Assembly (NCBI RefSeq): GCF_021018895.1 | Contig: NC_079383.1 | Location: 21,220,353-21,284,352, forward strand | Source of the DNA: Seriola aureovittata | Lineage: Eukaryota; Chordata; Actinopteri; Carangiformes; Carangidae | Direction: 5' to 3' | DNA: 64,000 nt | Part shown: positions 49,354-60,296 of the stretch, piece by piece | How the letters are laid out: every line of letters begins with the position of its first letter | How positions within the stretch are numbered: position 1 is the first letter of the stretch | Translations under genes and position numbers: made by a program | The notes under the pieces: model-generated | What the model was told of the DNA's origin: nothing | Database searches by the model: none | What the model saw: the letters and a program-made list of their open reading frames with translations, nothing else

Positions 49354-50466
49354 TGTAATAGTTTCTAAGGACAGTCTGTTTCTACTGACAGTGAAATGAA
49401 GCAGTACATACCAAAACAACACTTTAAGAATTTCCCCAGTTAAAGCATTTTCTTAATCTGAAACATCCCATTTATATTTAACAAACATTGGCTGAAATCT
49501 AACATGTGTGTTTGTCTGTCTAGAGCAATGACATAAAGCTAATTAAAATAATTAATACGTGGTTTAAAGAGTTGGACTTTCTGATGAATCTGCTGATCCG
49601 TCTTTGTCGTCCTGCGTCTGCAGAAAGAAGCAGATGAGACGCTGCTGACAAACGTCTGGATCGATCATGTAGGTTAAAGCTCTTCTTCCTGAAAGATTCT
49701 TCCAATACTTTATTTCTGTGTTTGTTAATCTGTATAGACACTGGAAATGTATTCTGAATTGCACAGTGCACTTTCACTTTGTGTGTGTGTTAGACATGGA
49801 CCGACTATCGCCTGTCGTGGAATACAACAGAGTTTGATGGCATTGACACACTTCGCCTGCCGTCCAGCATGGTGTGGCTGCCAGAGATTGTGCTGGAAAA
49901 CAAGTGAGATTCAATTTACTTTTATTTTTGTTTGATGACTCTGAACCTCTGATTACTCCTCGTGTGTTTGTCTCTGGGTAATACGAGACAAAATAAACAT
50001 GATTTTATATATTTTTAATTTCATCCCTGCCTCTTCTCAGTAACGATGCCCAGTTCCAGGTGGCCTACTACAGTAACGTCCTGGTTTATGAGAATGGTCT
50101 CTGCTACTGGTTGCCACCCGCCATCTTCCGCTCCTCCTGCTCCATCAACGTCAACTACTTCCCCTTCGACTGGCAGAACTGCACGCTCAAATTCACGTAA
50201 GACACAAACCAGACAGTGATGTGCGGGTTTACATAAAAGCTGTGCTGCATTTAAAACGCTGATAAACTTGTATGACAACCAAGCCTTCTGTAGATCAGCT
50301 GTTCAGATCAGCATTTAGATAATTTTCCCAATGTGGCTTTGCAGCTCTCTCACCTACAACGCCAAAGAGATCAGGATGCTGCTGAAGGAAGAAGCGGACG
50401 AAACCAGCAAATGGTTGGTGGAGTGGATCATCACCGACCCTGCAAGCTTTACAGGTGTCCTCCCAG

Positions 50467-50507
<41 letters not shown>

Positions 50508-51311
50508 AACACGTTAACAGTAACCACAGTTTTTGCACATGATGGTCTAAATGCAGTTTTCAAGATTTCTTCACGCTGCCTGGAATAAAATGTGCCACAT
50601 TTCTTCCCCTCTGAGGCATTTTTGTTCATTTTATTTTAATGCAGCTTGGAAAGAAATCAGTCACCATTGTCGATATTATCTCTAAAGAATATCAACTCAA
50701 TCCTGGCTCCAGCCTCATCGTCTAAACCTTGTTCTGTTTTTTTGTTTTGTCCTGTTCGTGGCTGATGTCGCCAGAGAACGGCGAGTGGGAGATCATCCAC
50801 CGGCCGGCCAAGAGGAACACCTACAAACACATTCCCATGGAGAGCAACAAGCACCAGGACATCACCTTCTACCTGGTCATCAAACGCAAACCTCTCTTCT
50901 ACATCGTCAACATCATCATCCCCTGTGTGCTCATCTCCTTCCTGGCCTCGCTCGTCTACTACCTGCCCGCTGACAGTCAGTGCAGTTTCCTCTCCAAAAA
51001 CACAAAGATTCAGTTTGAACAAAATGCAAAAAGATTCATTTTACATTCACATTATCACACGTTTACTGTAAATGTGAGCTGCTGTTATTTACATCAGTGA
51101 TGTGCAGATGATTGTTATTTATTTATTGTTTGTTTTATTAAATGATGCTTTTATTACAAAATTATTTTATGAACTTAAATCTGTATAAATAAGCTTCGGT
51201 TAAAGGTCACAACTGATGATCTTTTCCATTAATCATTTGGTTTTTAAACATTTAAAAAATGTGGAAAAAAAGGTTGGAAAATACTGTTGTCAAAGAAAAT
51301 TATTAATTTAA

Positions 51312-51357
<46 letters not shown>

Positions 51358-51505
51358 AGGTGGTGAGAAGATGACCTTGTCCATCTCTGTGCTCTTGGCT
51401 CAGTCTGTCTTCTTGCTGCTGATCTCTCAAAGGCTGCCGGAGACTTCCATGTCCGTACCGCTTATTGTCAAGTAAGACACACACACACACACACAGACAC
51501 ACACA

Positions 51506-51539
<34 letters not shown>

Positions 51540-51749
51540 AGGCCAACGATCAGACAGAAATGTATTGAGTTACCAGTGGATGAAATATTTTATTGTGTTT
51601 GTTCTTGTACCAACAACTGTGTGTCTCAGGTATCTGATGTTCATCATGGTGTTGGTCACGGTGGTCGTGCTGAACTGTGTGGTCGTCCTCAACCTGCACT
51701 TCAGGACACCGAGCACACACGTCATGTCTGAGTGGACCAAGAAGGTAAC

Positions 51750-51794
<45 letters not shown>

Positions 51795-52313
51795 CCATAC
51801 ACACTCCTCCTCCTGTGTCTGTGTTTTATGGATCATATACTGTATAGAAACAAAATCTTGCTCTTTTGTCATGAAAATGTTGAATTTTAATTTCATCGGC
51901 AGCATTACAGATTTGCTCTGTTCAAAATATAAAAAGTTTTTCAAAATTGATACAGATTGATTTGGAGAAAGAAAAAACCAGACAAATTATGCCTCTGTTT
52001 TTTTTTGTATTTTTTATTTCCCCTCCTCTTTGTCCAGTTCTTCCTGGAGCGGTTGCCGCGGCTCCTGCGTATGTCCCGCCCTGCAGAGGCGGAGCCATAC
52101 TGGGATGGAGTGCTGCCACGGCGATCCAGCTCAGTGGGGTACATCGCTACGGCGGAGGAGTACTACAGCGTCAAGTCCCGCAGCGAGCTGATGTTCGAGA
52201 AACAGTCAGAGAGACACGGGCTGATGACACGAACCACGCACGCTGCATGTACGTCCACTATTTCATTCATTTCAGTCATGGTTCCCCAGACGTGGGATGT
52301 TGTCACTGACACA

Positions 52314-52359
<46 letters not shown>

Positions 52360-53131
52360 TGGTGAAGCCACAGGAAGAGGGAGAGGTGACAGACCAGCTG
52401 TACGCAGAGATCAAGCCGGCTGTGGACGGAGCGAACTACATCATCAAACACATGCGCAACAAGAACGACTACAACGAGGTGAGACGCAGAGGGAGAGAAA
52501 AACAGGATGAAGTTGTTCTTCACAGTAAAGGTGATGGTGGTTCTGCAGCTGCAGCTCGTCAACGCTGAAACTCTCTTTCTAGAAGAAACCAGTTCAAAAT
52601 GCACCTAAAACAGATTTCTTCTGTATCTGAGAAAGGTCAAAGGTTATCTTTTGCTCTTTTCCATCTTTGTATATATCCTTGTGTTTCTTTTCTTAATACC
52701 TTTTATGTAAGACACTTTGCCTTGTAGTAGAAGGGTGCAATGCACATACACTCCTTGTCGTCAGTTTATTAGGAACACCTTGCTACATCTAACACAGCAG
52801 TCCTGCAGTAAATCCTCCTTTCATGACGGTTTCGGTCTTCAGTTTTGATTGAGACTGTGCTGAAGAGATGTTGAGCCACGTTAATAAATCAAATGTGTCA
52901 CTGTAAGTTATAAACTAAACTTCTACCCCCACGCTGCCGTCTTCGCAGGAGAAAGATAACTGGAGCGGTATCGCTCGTACGGTGGACCGGCTCTGTCTCT
53001 TCCTGGTGACTCCGGTCATGACGTTGGGCACCATCATCATCTTCCTGATGGGAATCTGCAACCACCCTCCACATCTGCCCTTCAAAGGAGACCCATACAA
53101 CTACAGAGAGGAAAACCCTCGCCTGCTGTAA
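47899..53131 (+). CDS. chrnd: Nicotinic acetylcholine receptor, delta subunit (muscle type)
   Basis: Subunit of the pentameric cation channel of the neuromuscular junction. Twelve coding exons: 47899-47956, 49140-49285, 49624-49668, 49794-49903, 50041-50196, 50345-50454, 50775-50975, 51360-51471, 51630-51744, 52038-52248, 52360-52478, 52949-53131, giving 521 residues. The 12-exon plan and 45- and 110-base exons 3 and 4 fit the family. Signal peptide about 1-20; Cys-loop C153-C167 with a glycosylation site at N166; TM1 about 247-271, TM2 280-298 ([19 protein letters not shown]), TM3 about 310-334, TM4 about 476-498. Delta-type marks are [39 protein letters not shown] and [16 protein letters not shown]. 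The vicinal Cys pair of alpha subunits is absent, as expected. Gamma or epsilon are less likely. Confidence 0.97.
48796..48834. repeat. GT microsatellite in chrnd intron 1
   Basis: About 19 GT units in mid-intron. Confidence 0.95.
49107..49136. repeat. GT tract at the 3' end of chrnd intron 1
   Basis: About 16 GT units run directly into the CAG of the exon 2 acceptor at 49139, so they occupy the place of the polypyrimidine tract. Confidence 0.95.
49299..49351. repeat. GT microsatellite at the 5' end of chrnd intron 2
   Basis: About 26 GT units starting 13 bases after the exon 2 donor. Confidence 0.95.
50468..50502. repeat. AC microsatellite at the 5' end of chrnd intron 6
   Basis: About 17 AC units starting 13 bases after the exon 6 donor at 50455. 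Confidence 0.95.
51315..51355. repeat. GT tract at the 3' end of chrnd intron 7
   Basis: About 20 GT units ending in ACAG at the exon 8 acceptor (51359), in place of a normal polypyrimidine tract. Confidence 0.95.
51478..51538. repeat. AC microsatellite at the 5' end of chrnd intron 8
   Basis: About 29 AC units with AGAC interruptions, starting six bases after the exon 8 donor; the whole intron is 158 bases. Confidence 0.95.
51748..51792. repeat. AC microsatellite at the 5' end of chrnd intron 9
   Basis: About 22 AC units starting directly after the exon 9 donor (GTAACACACG). Confidence 0.95.
52319..52357. repeat. GT tract at the 3' end of chrnd intron 10
   Basis: About 19 GT units ending in TAG at the exon 11 acceptor (52359); the intron is only 111 bases. 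Confidence 0.95.
52755..52865. repeat. Dispersed repeat with GTCAGTTTATTAGG core, copy 2
   Basis: In chrnd intron 11. It shares the core GTCAGTTTATTAGG(T/A)ACACC with 29078-29097. Boundaries are approximate. Confidence 0.5.
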
Positions 53132-53132
53132 C

Positions 53133-53141
<9 letters not shown>

Positions 53142-53169
<28 letters not shown>
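53142..53169. repeat. AC microsatellite in the chrnd 3' UTR
   Basis: About 14 AC units beginning 11 bases after the chrnd stop codon. Confidence 0.95.
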
Positions 53170-53171
<2 letters not shown>

Positions 53172-53317
53172 TCAGTGTTTAAATCCAGAGATTTGTTGCG
53201 TCTTTATATTTCTGTTTGAGAATTTTTCCACGTGTGTAGCTGTGTGTGTTATTTCTTAAATTTGAAGTGGATAACTGAATCAGTATATTACTATCTTAAC
53301 TTTATTTGTGTGGTTTG

Positions 53318-53323
53318 AATAAA
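53318..53323 (+). terminator. chrnd poly(A) signal
   Basis: AATAAA 187 bases after the chrnd stop codon, the first canonical signal on the plus strand. A minus-strand AATAAA for the convergent neighbouring gene is at 53347-53352. Confidence 0.7.
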
Positions 53324-53346
53324 CATTTACACTCAGCATCTTTGAT

Positions 53347-53352
53347 TTTATT
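53347..53352 (-). terminator. Candidate poly(A) signal of the first HHLA2-like gene
   Basis: AATAAA on the minus strand, about 650 bases after the stop at 53999. If used, the 3' UTR would contain the whole MITE copy at 53369-53748 and the two convergent genes would end within about 50 bases of each other. Confidence 0.35.
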
Positions 53353-53368
53353 TTTGTACAGAAATCAT

Positions 53369-53748
53369 TTAAGGGTTGAGCTATCTGTAAGTTTTGCTAT
53401 TGCTACATCGCTAGCGTTAGCATTGACACCTGTTACCAGTCTGGACAAGAGCTTCAGCCATAGTTGTGTTTGCAGGACAAGAGGTTAAAATACGTCCTCT
53501 GAGCAGCTACTTCTTCAGGGCAGACTGAATTAGCTAGTTAACTAGTTAGCATGCTAACTTCAGTAGATGAAAAGAGATAGAAGTAGAAGCAAAACAAGAT
53601 GGTCGCTTTCCATCTCTAGAGACAGCTGTTGATGAGTAAAGGAATAAAGTTTGATGCTGAACTTGCCACATTTCTTCTAGGCTGGTAAGTAAACAGCTGC
53701 TAATGCTAACGTTAGCTACATATAAACTTAAACAAATAGCTCCTTTAA
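53369..53748 (-). mobile_element. TTAA-bounded MITE, copy 2
   Basis: Same family as 992-1418 but inverted. The right end read inward starts TTAAAGGAGCTATTTG and the left end starts TTAAGGGTTGAGCTATCTGT. Shared internal words are CAAGTTCAGCATCAAACTTT (minus strand here) and TGAAGTTAGCATGCTAACTA. No coding capacity. It lies between the ends of chrnd and the HHLA2-like gene. Confidence 0.8.
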
Positions 53749-53998
53749 GAGGAAACCACAAAGGAGAAACCAGGAGAACCTGGAAGACAAAATGTTTGTT
53801 TACTCCATTGCACATCAATAGTTCAGAACATAATCTAATCCTTCAGTGTTCGGTGGAGAGGTTTGTTCGTCTTGAACTCCTCTTCTTTACAGTTCTTGTC
53901 CATATGACATGAATGTTCATGTCATGCTCACAGTCGTTTAACACAGTTATACATCAGAGTCTCCAGTTTACTGAAGCAGAGGGTTGCCGGTCTGGAAT

Positions 53999-56900
53999 TC
54001 ATTGATTCTGACGTGGCGTTTCTTCATATGTTGGTGCGCAATTTCGCTGAAAATAAATAAAATTCAGTATCAGAAACATAAAAACATTAAATCAAAACAA
54101 TCTAATTTATTCTTCTTCAGTATAAAGAACAATTTCTGCAGAGCAAAAAACATCACATCGTCGTGATTCCTTAATTTGATTTGGTCAGATTTTATATTTT
54201 GTCCTAATTTCCTGTTTCATCAATGGAAACAACAAACAGGAAATGAATTTAAAAGTGTATGAAGAACATTATTTTACCCTTTGACAGTACAGAACAAGGA
54301 CGACTGTTGCTGCTAGGACCAAAATGGCTACCACCACCCAGCCTAGAATGCCTCCAACTTTGGCTGAATACCCTGAAATGGAAAGTCAGTTACTTGCACT
54401 TTCCCATGATGCCTCATGATGGTGTTTTCTGATGTTTAGATTGTTGCAGGTTATACAGATAATAACACTTCATGCAGCCTCACCTGGATTGTCCTCTATC
54501 CTCAGAAAGGTGTTGGTTATCAGTGTCTCCTCAGCATCACTCAGTTCACAGGTGTATGTTCCTTCATGATATGGAGATAAGTCCTGTAGTGTGAGGCTGC
54601 CTGACTCTGACACACTTTTCACCTGCTTCCTCCACTTCTCCGAGACTGAGGAGGAGACGCCAGCTCCGGTCCGGGTCAGGATGATCTGATTGTGGTTGAA
54701 TTTCCAGACAAGGCCTGTTGGGGGAGTGTTTGAGGCCGTGCAGGGGATCGTTGCTTCAGTGCTGGATCCAGTGATAGAAGCTGAAATGAAAAAACATTTT
54801 GAGATAGCTCTGAAAATCCTCTACAGGCTAAACAAAGCAACAAAACTAATTAAAAACAGAAGTTCCAGAGTGACTCACTTGTTTTAAACAAAGTGGCTCT
54901 CCTCTTGTGTCTCTCAGTGCTGACGGTGCAGCTGTAGCTCAGATCAATATCTGAAACTGTCAGAAAACCTCTGATGTTGTAGAGGTGGTGCACAGTTTGC
55001 TGGATGGTGGTTTTACTCTGGAGGTTCATGTTGGATGGAGGGCTGGTGGACCAGGTGAGCTCAGGTTCAGGGTAGATCCCCTCCGAGCTGCAGGTGATCT
55101 TGTTTTCTACCTGCTGGAGGTCGACTTTATCAACTGTAGCTGTGTTTGAAAAAAAAGAGAGAAGAGGAACAGTGTGTGACAACATATTTGTTATTTTACA
55201 TTTATAAATGCACTGCACATACAAAAACCCATGAAGGTCACATGAGCTCCTCAGCTATCCTGACTCTGGATTTTCTGCTTAACCGTTAGCTTAGCTTAGC
55301 TTAATTTAGCTGACACAACCATCAAGGTTACCCTGGTAACCAAACATTTTGTGTTTCTTCTAAGCATTTCTCATACTGTCCACTTTTGGGTTGATAAATG
55401 AATCCTTATAGAAGTCACTCATATATTCTGTCCAGTTTCTGAGTGGTCATCTAACTTGTTTCGCTGCCGCGCCAGAAAGAAAATGCTTTTGAAAGATCAT
55501 GTTATACAACAATATGACAATCTGTTAATTTAAAACAACCTGTACCTTTGATAACGATAAAGACGATGGCAGATACGTCAGCGTCAGTTGCACTATGGGT
55601 CATGCAGACGTATGTGCCCTCATCTTTTGGCTTGATGTTTCTCAGCAGCAGTGTTGCTTTTCCCTTCTTTACCTGGTCGTCATACAGGCGTGTTCTCCCT
55701 GCATACTCAGCAGCTGCCACTTTGTGGCCCTTCAAAAAGCTCGAGTCGCCAAAGCGTGAGCAGATCACCACATTATCGGTGTCCATCTTGGACCACATGA
55801 CCCTCACACCTTTGCCGTCATATTGGAACTGACAGGGGAGCACGCATTCCTCTGAAATCCGACAGATGACGGTAAACTCTGGAAATACAGACACAGGAAA
55901 CAGAAAAACATTCAGGAGAAACTGGCAACTCTTTTTCTTGAGGATGAAGTCCTCCCTCCAACACTGCGCTTTCTACACTTCACCAACAACTGCCATGATG
56001 GCAACGGCAGAGCAGCCCACTCTGGTCTTCAAAACGGCTCTCCAGACACCTATGGGTGACGTTACGGGGGCTACGTACATCTTTATATTGAGTCTATGGG
56101 AGCCACATTTCTTGCACGACTAAAAACAACACTGCCTTTTGACCCAGGTATGAGGTTTTCCCAGCTCCTGCAAACATGCTTCACCCGTGATCAATGTATA
56201 AGATTAAACCTGATATCTTGGGAATGTAGTCTCCCATCATCTCATCACCATAGAGAGCTGTTCTGTAGCAGGAACACAGTGCTGTGGGTGGAGAAGCTGT
56301 GACTGTTTTACTGTAACTGTCAAAGGCAGAGATCAGAAAAACTGATAAATGAAGATAGTTAGCTGAAGTTTTTTTTGTTCCTGTGACATGTTTACATTCT
56401 TCTGACATTTACGTCTGCTATGAATCAGACATTTCAAGCTTCAGCTGACTTTATCTGAGGAATGAATCTTGGTTTCAATGATTCCATGACCGATTTCAGT
56501 CATCATAACATGACATTAACAGGCGTTGAAAATATACTCAATACTTACTTGAGTATTTTTATTTCTGTTACTTTATACTTGTATTTGACTCTTTATTTTA
56601 CAGTCGAATACAACACATCTTATACAATGCTTCAGCAGCATATTACTGTTGTAGTTGCTCAAGTTGGAGCTAGTTTTAACTGCTTTATATAAAATTAGTC
56701 CAGTGGTTCCCAGCCCTGGGGTTGGACCCCTCTAAAGGGTCACAAGATAAATCTAAGAGGTTGTGATTAATGGAAGAGAGAAATTAAGGTCTCAGACACA
56801 AATTTGTATATTTTTTTTTTTACATTTTCTCAAATCTTTGTTTTTGAAATGTTATTTATACAATTTGAGATGAGAAGTTCTTTAAACAGGAATTAGTGAA

Positions 56901-57162
56901 ACATAGATATGAGTATTTGTTTCTGTGACAACTAGCTACTTGCAAAAAATACTGAGAATTATTTCCAGCTATAGTCTCACAAATACTGTATTTGGTTAAT
57001 ATTCTTAATTCAACACAGGCCATTTCTACATGTATCCAGACAATAGCATGAAGTTTATTTTCTGAAATATTACTCGCATACCCCTGACTCACCTTTTCCT
57101 TCTGCTGGAGAAACAATCCACAGGAAAGAACAAAGAATCAGACCATAAGTATATGCTGCCAT
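53999..57162 (-). CDS. HHLA2-like B7-family immune receptor ligand, tandem copy 1 (complete)
   Basis: Type I membrane protein of the B7/butyrophilin type, presumably a ligand that tunes T-cell responses at the cell surface. Six coding exons on the minus strand: 57162-57093, 55878-55546, 55139-54879, 54780-54484, 54372-54278, 54046-53999, giving 367 residues. The exons map to signal peptide (MAAYTYGLILCSFLWIV), IgV (Cys in CVLPC, DEGTYVC), IgC (ITCSSEGIYPEPELTW, SYSCTVS), a second V-like domain (ATIPCTAS, EGTYTCELSDAEETL), transmembrane segment (about residues 327-348) and a short tail with one Tyr (PTYEET). Joins between Ig exons are all phase 1. The V-C-V order is the distinctive layout of HHLA2 among B7 proteins. 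A CD276- or VTCN1-like relative is the alternative. A close paralogue follows at 60297-63061. Confidence 0.85.
55327..55340. promoter_or_regulatory. RFX-type X-box palindrome
   Basis: GTTACCCTGGTAAC fits the RFX consensus GTTRCC-NN-GGYAAC and sits in the intron between the IgV and IgC exons of the first HHLA2-like gene. The motif is seen; function is not shown, and it lies next to GCTTAGCTTAGC repeat-like sequence. Confidence 0.35.
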
Positions 57163-57169
57163 AATGAAC

Positions 57170-60100
57170 CAACACCAGCAGCAGTACGATGATAGCCCAG
57201 GTTATCTCTATCTCTTCTCCAACAGCAGACTGACAGGACCTGTTTGTCTCTGCTGATATAGGACCTGTTATGTTGTTTCCCAGCACCTCTACCTCCCTTT
57301 GCGTGACTAAAGTAAAACTTAAAGCTTGAAACAACAGACAGCATTTATCAAATCCAAGATTCAGGGATCATATATACATAAATATGAAACTGCTTTGGAC
57401 TTAAGTTTGCAAGAAAATATAAAAGTGAAAGAAAAATTTACTTTTATCTTTCACTTTAAGTGTCATACTTGAATGCAGCCCTGGTTTCCCCTCGTCTGGA
57501 AGAGGTTCTATTATTTAAGTATCTTCTTTTACCCTTGTGCCAATGAATCTGTCCACCTTCAAATGAAATCCACATCTATCTTTATTTACAAGCTTACCTG
57601 GCCTCTCTATCTTCTCAGCTCAGATAAGGATGAACTTTATTTCTCCGATTCATCAAATACAACCTAAAAATGCTCTTAAATTTCAGAGCTCAAGAGCTGC
57701 TTGAGTTGGTTCAGAGTTAACTGAACAAAACCAGAGGTGACACACTTTGGAGATTTAGGATTATCATTGTCATGTTTTAGCCAACTGTTTCTATTTGATT
57801 TGAACATTTAATAAGATGTTACTCTTGCTTGGCCACTGGGACAAATCTTGGTGGGCCATACTGGTCCCGTCACTCCATGTCCCGGCTCTTTCTGTGTGCC
57901 TGTCATTCAGGGTGCGGGCCAGTCCCAGTGGATCACGGTTCAGCACTGAGCTTTTTTCCCAGTCTGACCATGCAGTCTTCACCTTTGGAAAGGCTCACAG
58001 ATGTTACCACAGCTCTTCGTCTCTGCCTGATCATAGCACTTCTTTTGTAATTCTCCTTCTTCTCTCCATCTTGACAGTGTGATTTATTTGTGGAGTGTAG
58101 GCCGCTGTCACACCACCGCCGGTAGACGTCCTTTCAATGCAGTTGCCGCCTCGTCCGCATTTTCAATCAATCCTGTTCAAAACTCAGCAACAGAACAATA
58201 GATTACCCCTTCTCCTTTGGTAATCTTTAGATTCGTGCTATCAGTTAGCATATGCCCGCCTCCTTTCCCCAATCCCCCCTGTTCTTCTCTCCCTTGTCCT
58301 GTGCACGAGCGTGAACGCCCCCCCCGTTTCTGATTGGCTGGAATACCGTTGTGTTGTGGTCTGGGTCCCATTTACAGAGACCATTGTGTGTAGGAACAAC
58401 AGAACGTATCGCTGGCCACCCAGGAAGAGATATTCACTGAATCTGAAAAACAGTGTATTATAGAATCACTGACTGCTCCTTCAACTAGGTTAGAAAATTA
58501 AAAAGCAGAATAATGGAAAAATACGATTAAAAAGAAGTTGTGATATCAAAGAAAACATGATGCAACAGTCACAAAACATTTTATTTTGAGCTTTAAGGTG
58601 CAATGTGATAATGCTGAAGTAATATAGTGTGATGCATAACATTGTCAAAAAAACACCACAAATATACAGTATACAGGAGATTAATAAATAGTAGTGTATT
58701 TATTCATGAAATATAATTATACTGAACTTCAAAATATTAGTAAATGGCATCCTTAATATGTTTTCATTAGTACATGATATTGAACTTACATTTATGTGGA
58801 GACTTAAAGGCAACTTAGCAATTTAGTGTTTATCTGTGTTATTTTAAACAACAGTTGTGGATGTATCTAAATGTTTCATTAATGGTCTTAATTGAATATT
58901 GACTCAAAGTAGAAAAGCAATACAGCCACTGACATGAACTGAGAACTCTATTAAATAATACTGCGGACATCTAGGATCTATTTGTCTGTCCTGATAAAGA
59001 ACAACTTTACAGTCTGCTATAGTTTGGCCTCAACTTCAGTCTAAATTCACCACAGATTATTCACACACTAAAAATCCTGACTATGCTGCCATCTAGTGTT
59101 TGATATATGCTCTGTGAGACACTGAACAGTACAAGCAGCACTTCACCATGCAGTAAGACCTAAAGCCTCACGTCATAACACTGTGTGGTTGATTCTAGAT
59201 GAAGAAAGTGTGTTTTCTAAAGGTTCGTGCAGATGACATGCTGTTACATCCAGTTCACTGATCATCAGACACACCATGTAGTGTACTATCTTGTCTCTGG
59301 TGACAGTCCTTAGTGTCATGCTTCTTCACCATCAGTTTGCAACATGCTTCTTAAGACTGGGGTCTTTCCCATCACAGAAGTACATTTTCACTGTTTCTTT
59401 ATTAGTGTTACCACTTAAACTTCAAGTGAGCTCATCACTCAACTCGTGATGTGAGCCGACAACTCAAGACAGGTCGTGGGCCCCCGGCCAGACGCTCTGT
59501 TTGAATGGAGGGTTTACCTTTACTGTTGAAAAGTCAAACAACTACCAAGAAACACGGCCTGACCACAAAGAGACGCATAACGACCACGAAGAGATGTGAA
59601 ACGACGGAGATTCAAAATGTCTGCGCACAACAACATGAAAACAAGACGCCAACAGACACAAAACCACTACAGAGAAACCCCAAATGAGGAGGGGGTTATA
59701 ATCCCTACTGGAGAAGTCCAATAGTTAGTAGATGATTATTGACCTATTGGATTAAATAAAGCCATTATATTCAGTCAGTATCACACTGGTAGTGTTGATC
59801 TTAGGGATTGCATTTAAAGTGCTCACAGCTGTATACCCCATCTGTAGTTTCACATAAAGGGCAGAATAAAGTGGACTGATTTAGTAGATTCATTAACGCA
59901 TCAGCTTTTACGTGTTTCTGTTGTTGATTTAAACTGAAGCTGGATGTGGTTGGAGTGCAGAGGTGCAGACTTTGTTTCGTTCGCTTTTGTTCTAGAGTCA
60001 AAAAACACGGAGCAATAATTTACTGGAGTGAGAAAAATACCTCATTATGAAAGTTTGCACAGAGACAGTACTCTTGTCTCAACGTCACTGGCTGCTCAGC

Positions 60101-60290
60101 TGCTATCATTATAATATCCCTCTATTCAACAGGATAAATGACTTGAGTGTGGCTCTGTAGACGTGCAGCCGGGGATGTTGTTAAGCGTTGCATTTCTGTG
60201 ACGCTGTAAGATTCCCGATGGACAACAAATAGGAAACGATGCAGCGGCAGAATTTTGGCCCTCATCGGCCACCGTACATTTTGATTTTGT
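57170..60290. other. Spacer between the two HHLA2-like genes
   Basis: No gene recognised. Mostly AT-rich unique sequence, with a CpG-richer stretch at 57830-58350. There is a degenerate tandem run at about 59540-59690 built on ACCACAAAGAGACGCA-like words. Upstream regulatory DNA of copy 1 should lie at the left end; I see no clear TATA box. Confidence 0.5.
59540..59690. repeat. Degenerate ACCACAAAGAGAC-type repeat
   Basis: Successive variants of the word GACCACAAAGAGACGCATAA (for example GACCACGAAGAGATGTGAAA) recur about every 20 bases. This is a low-complexity family seen in fish genomes. It creates the artefactual open frame at 59505-59687. Confidence 0.6.
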
Positions 60291-60296
60291 CTCTTG

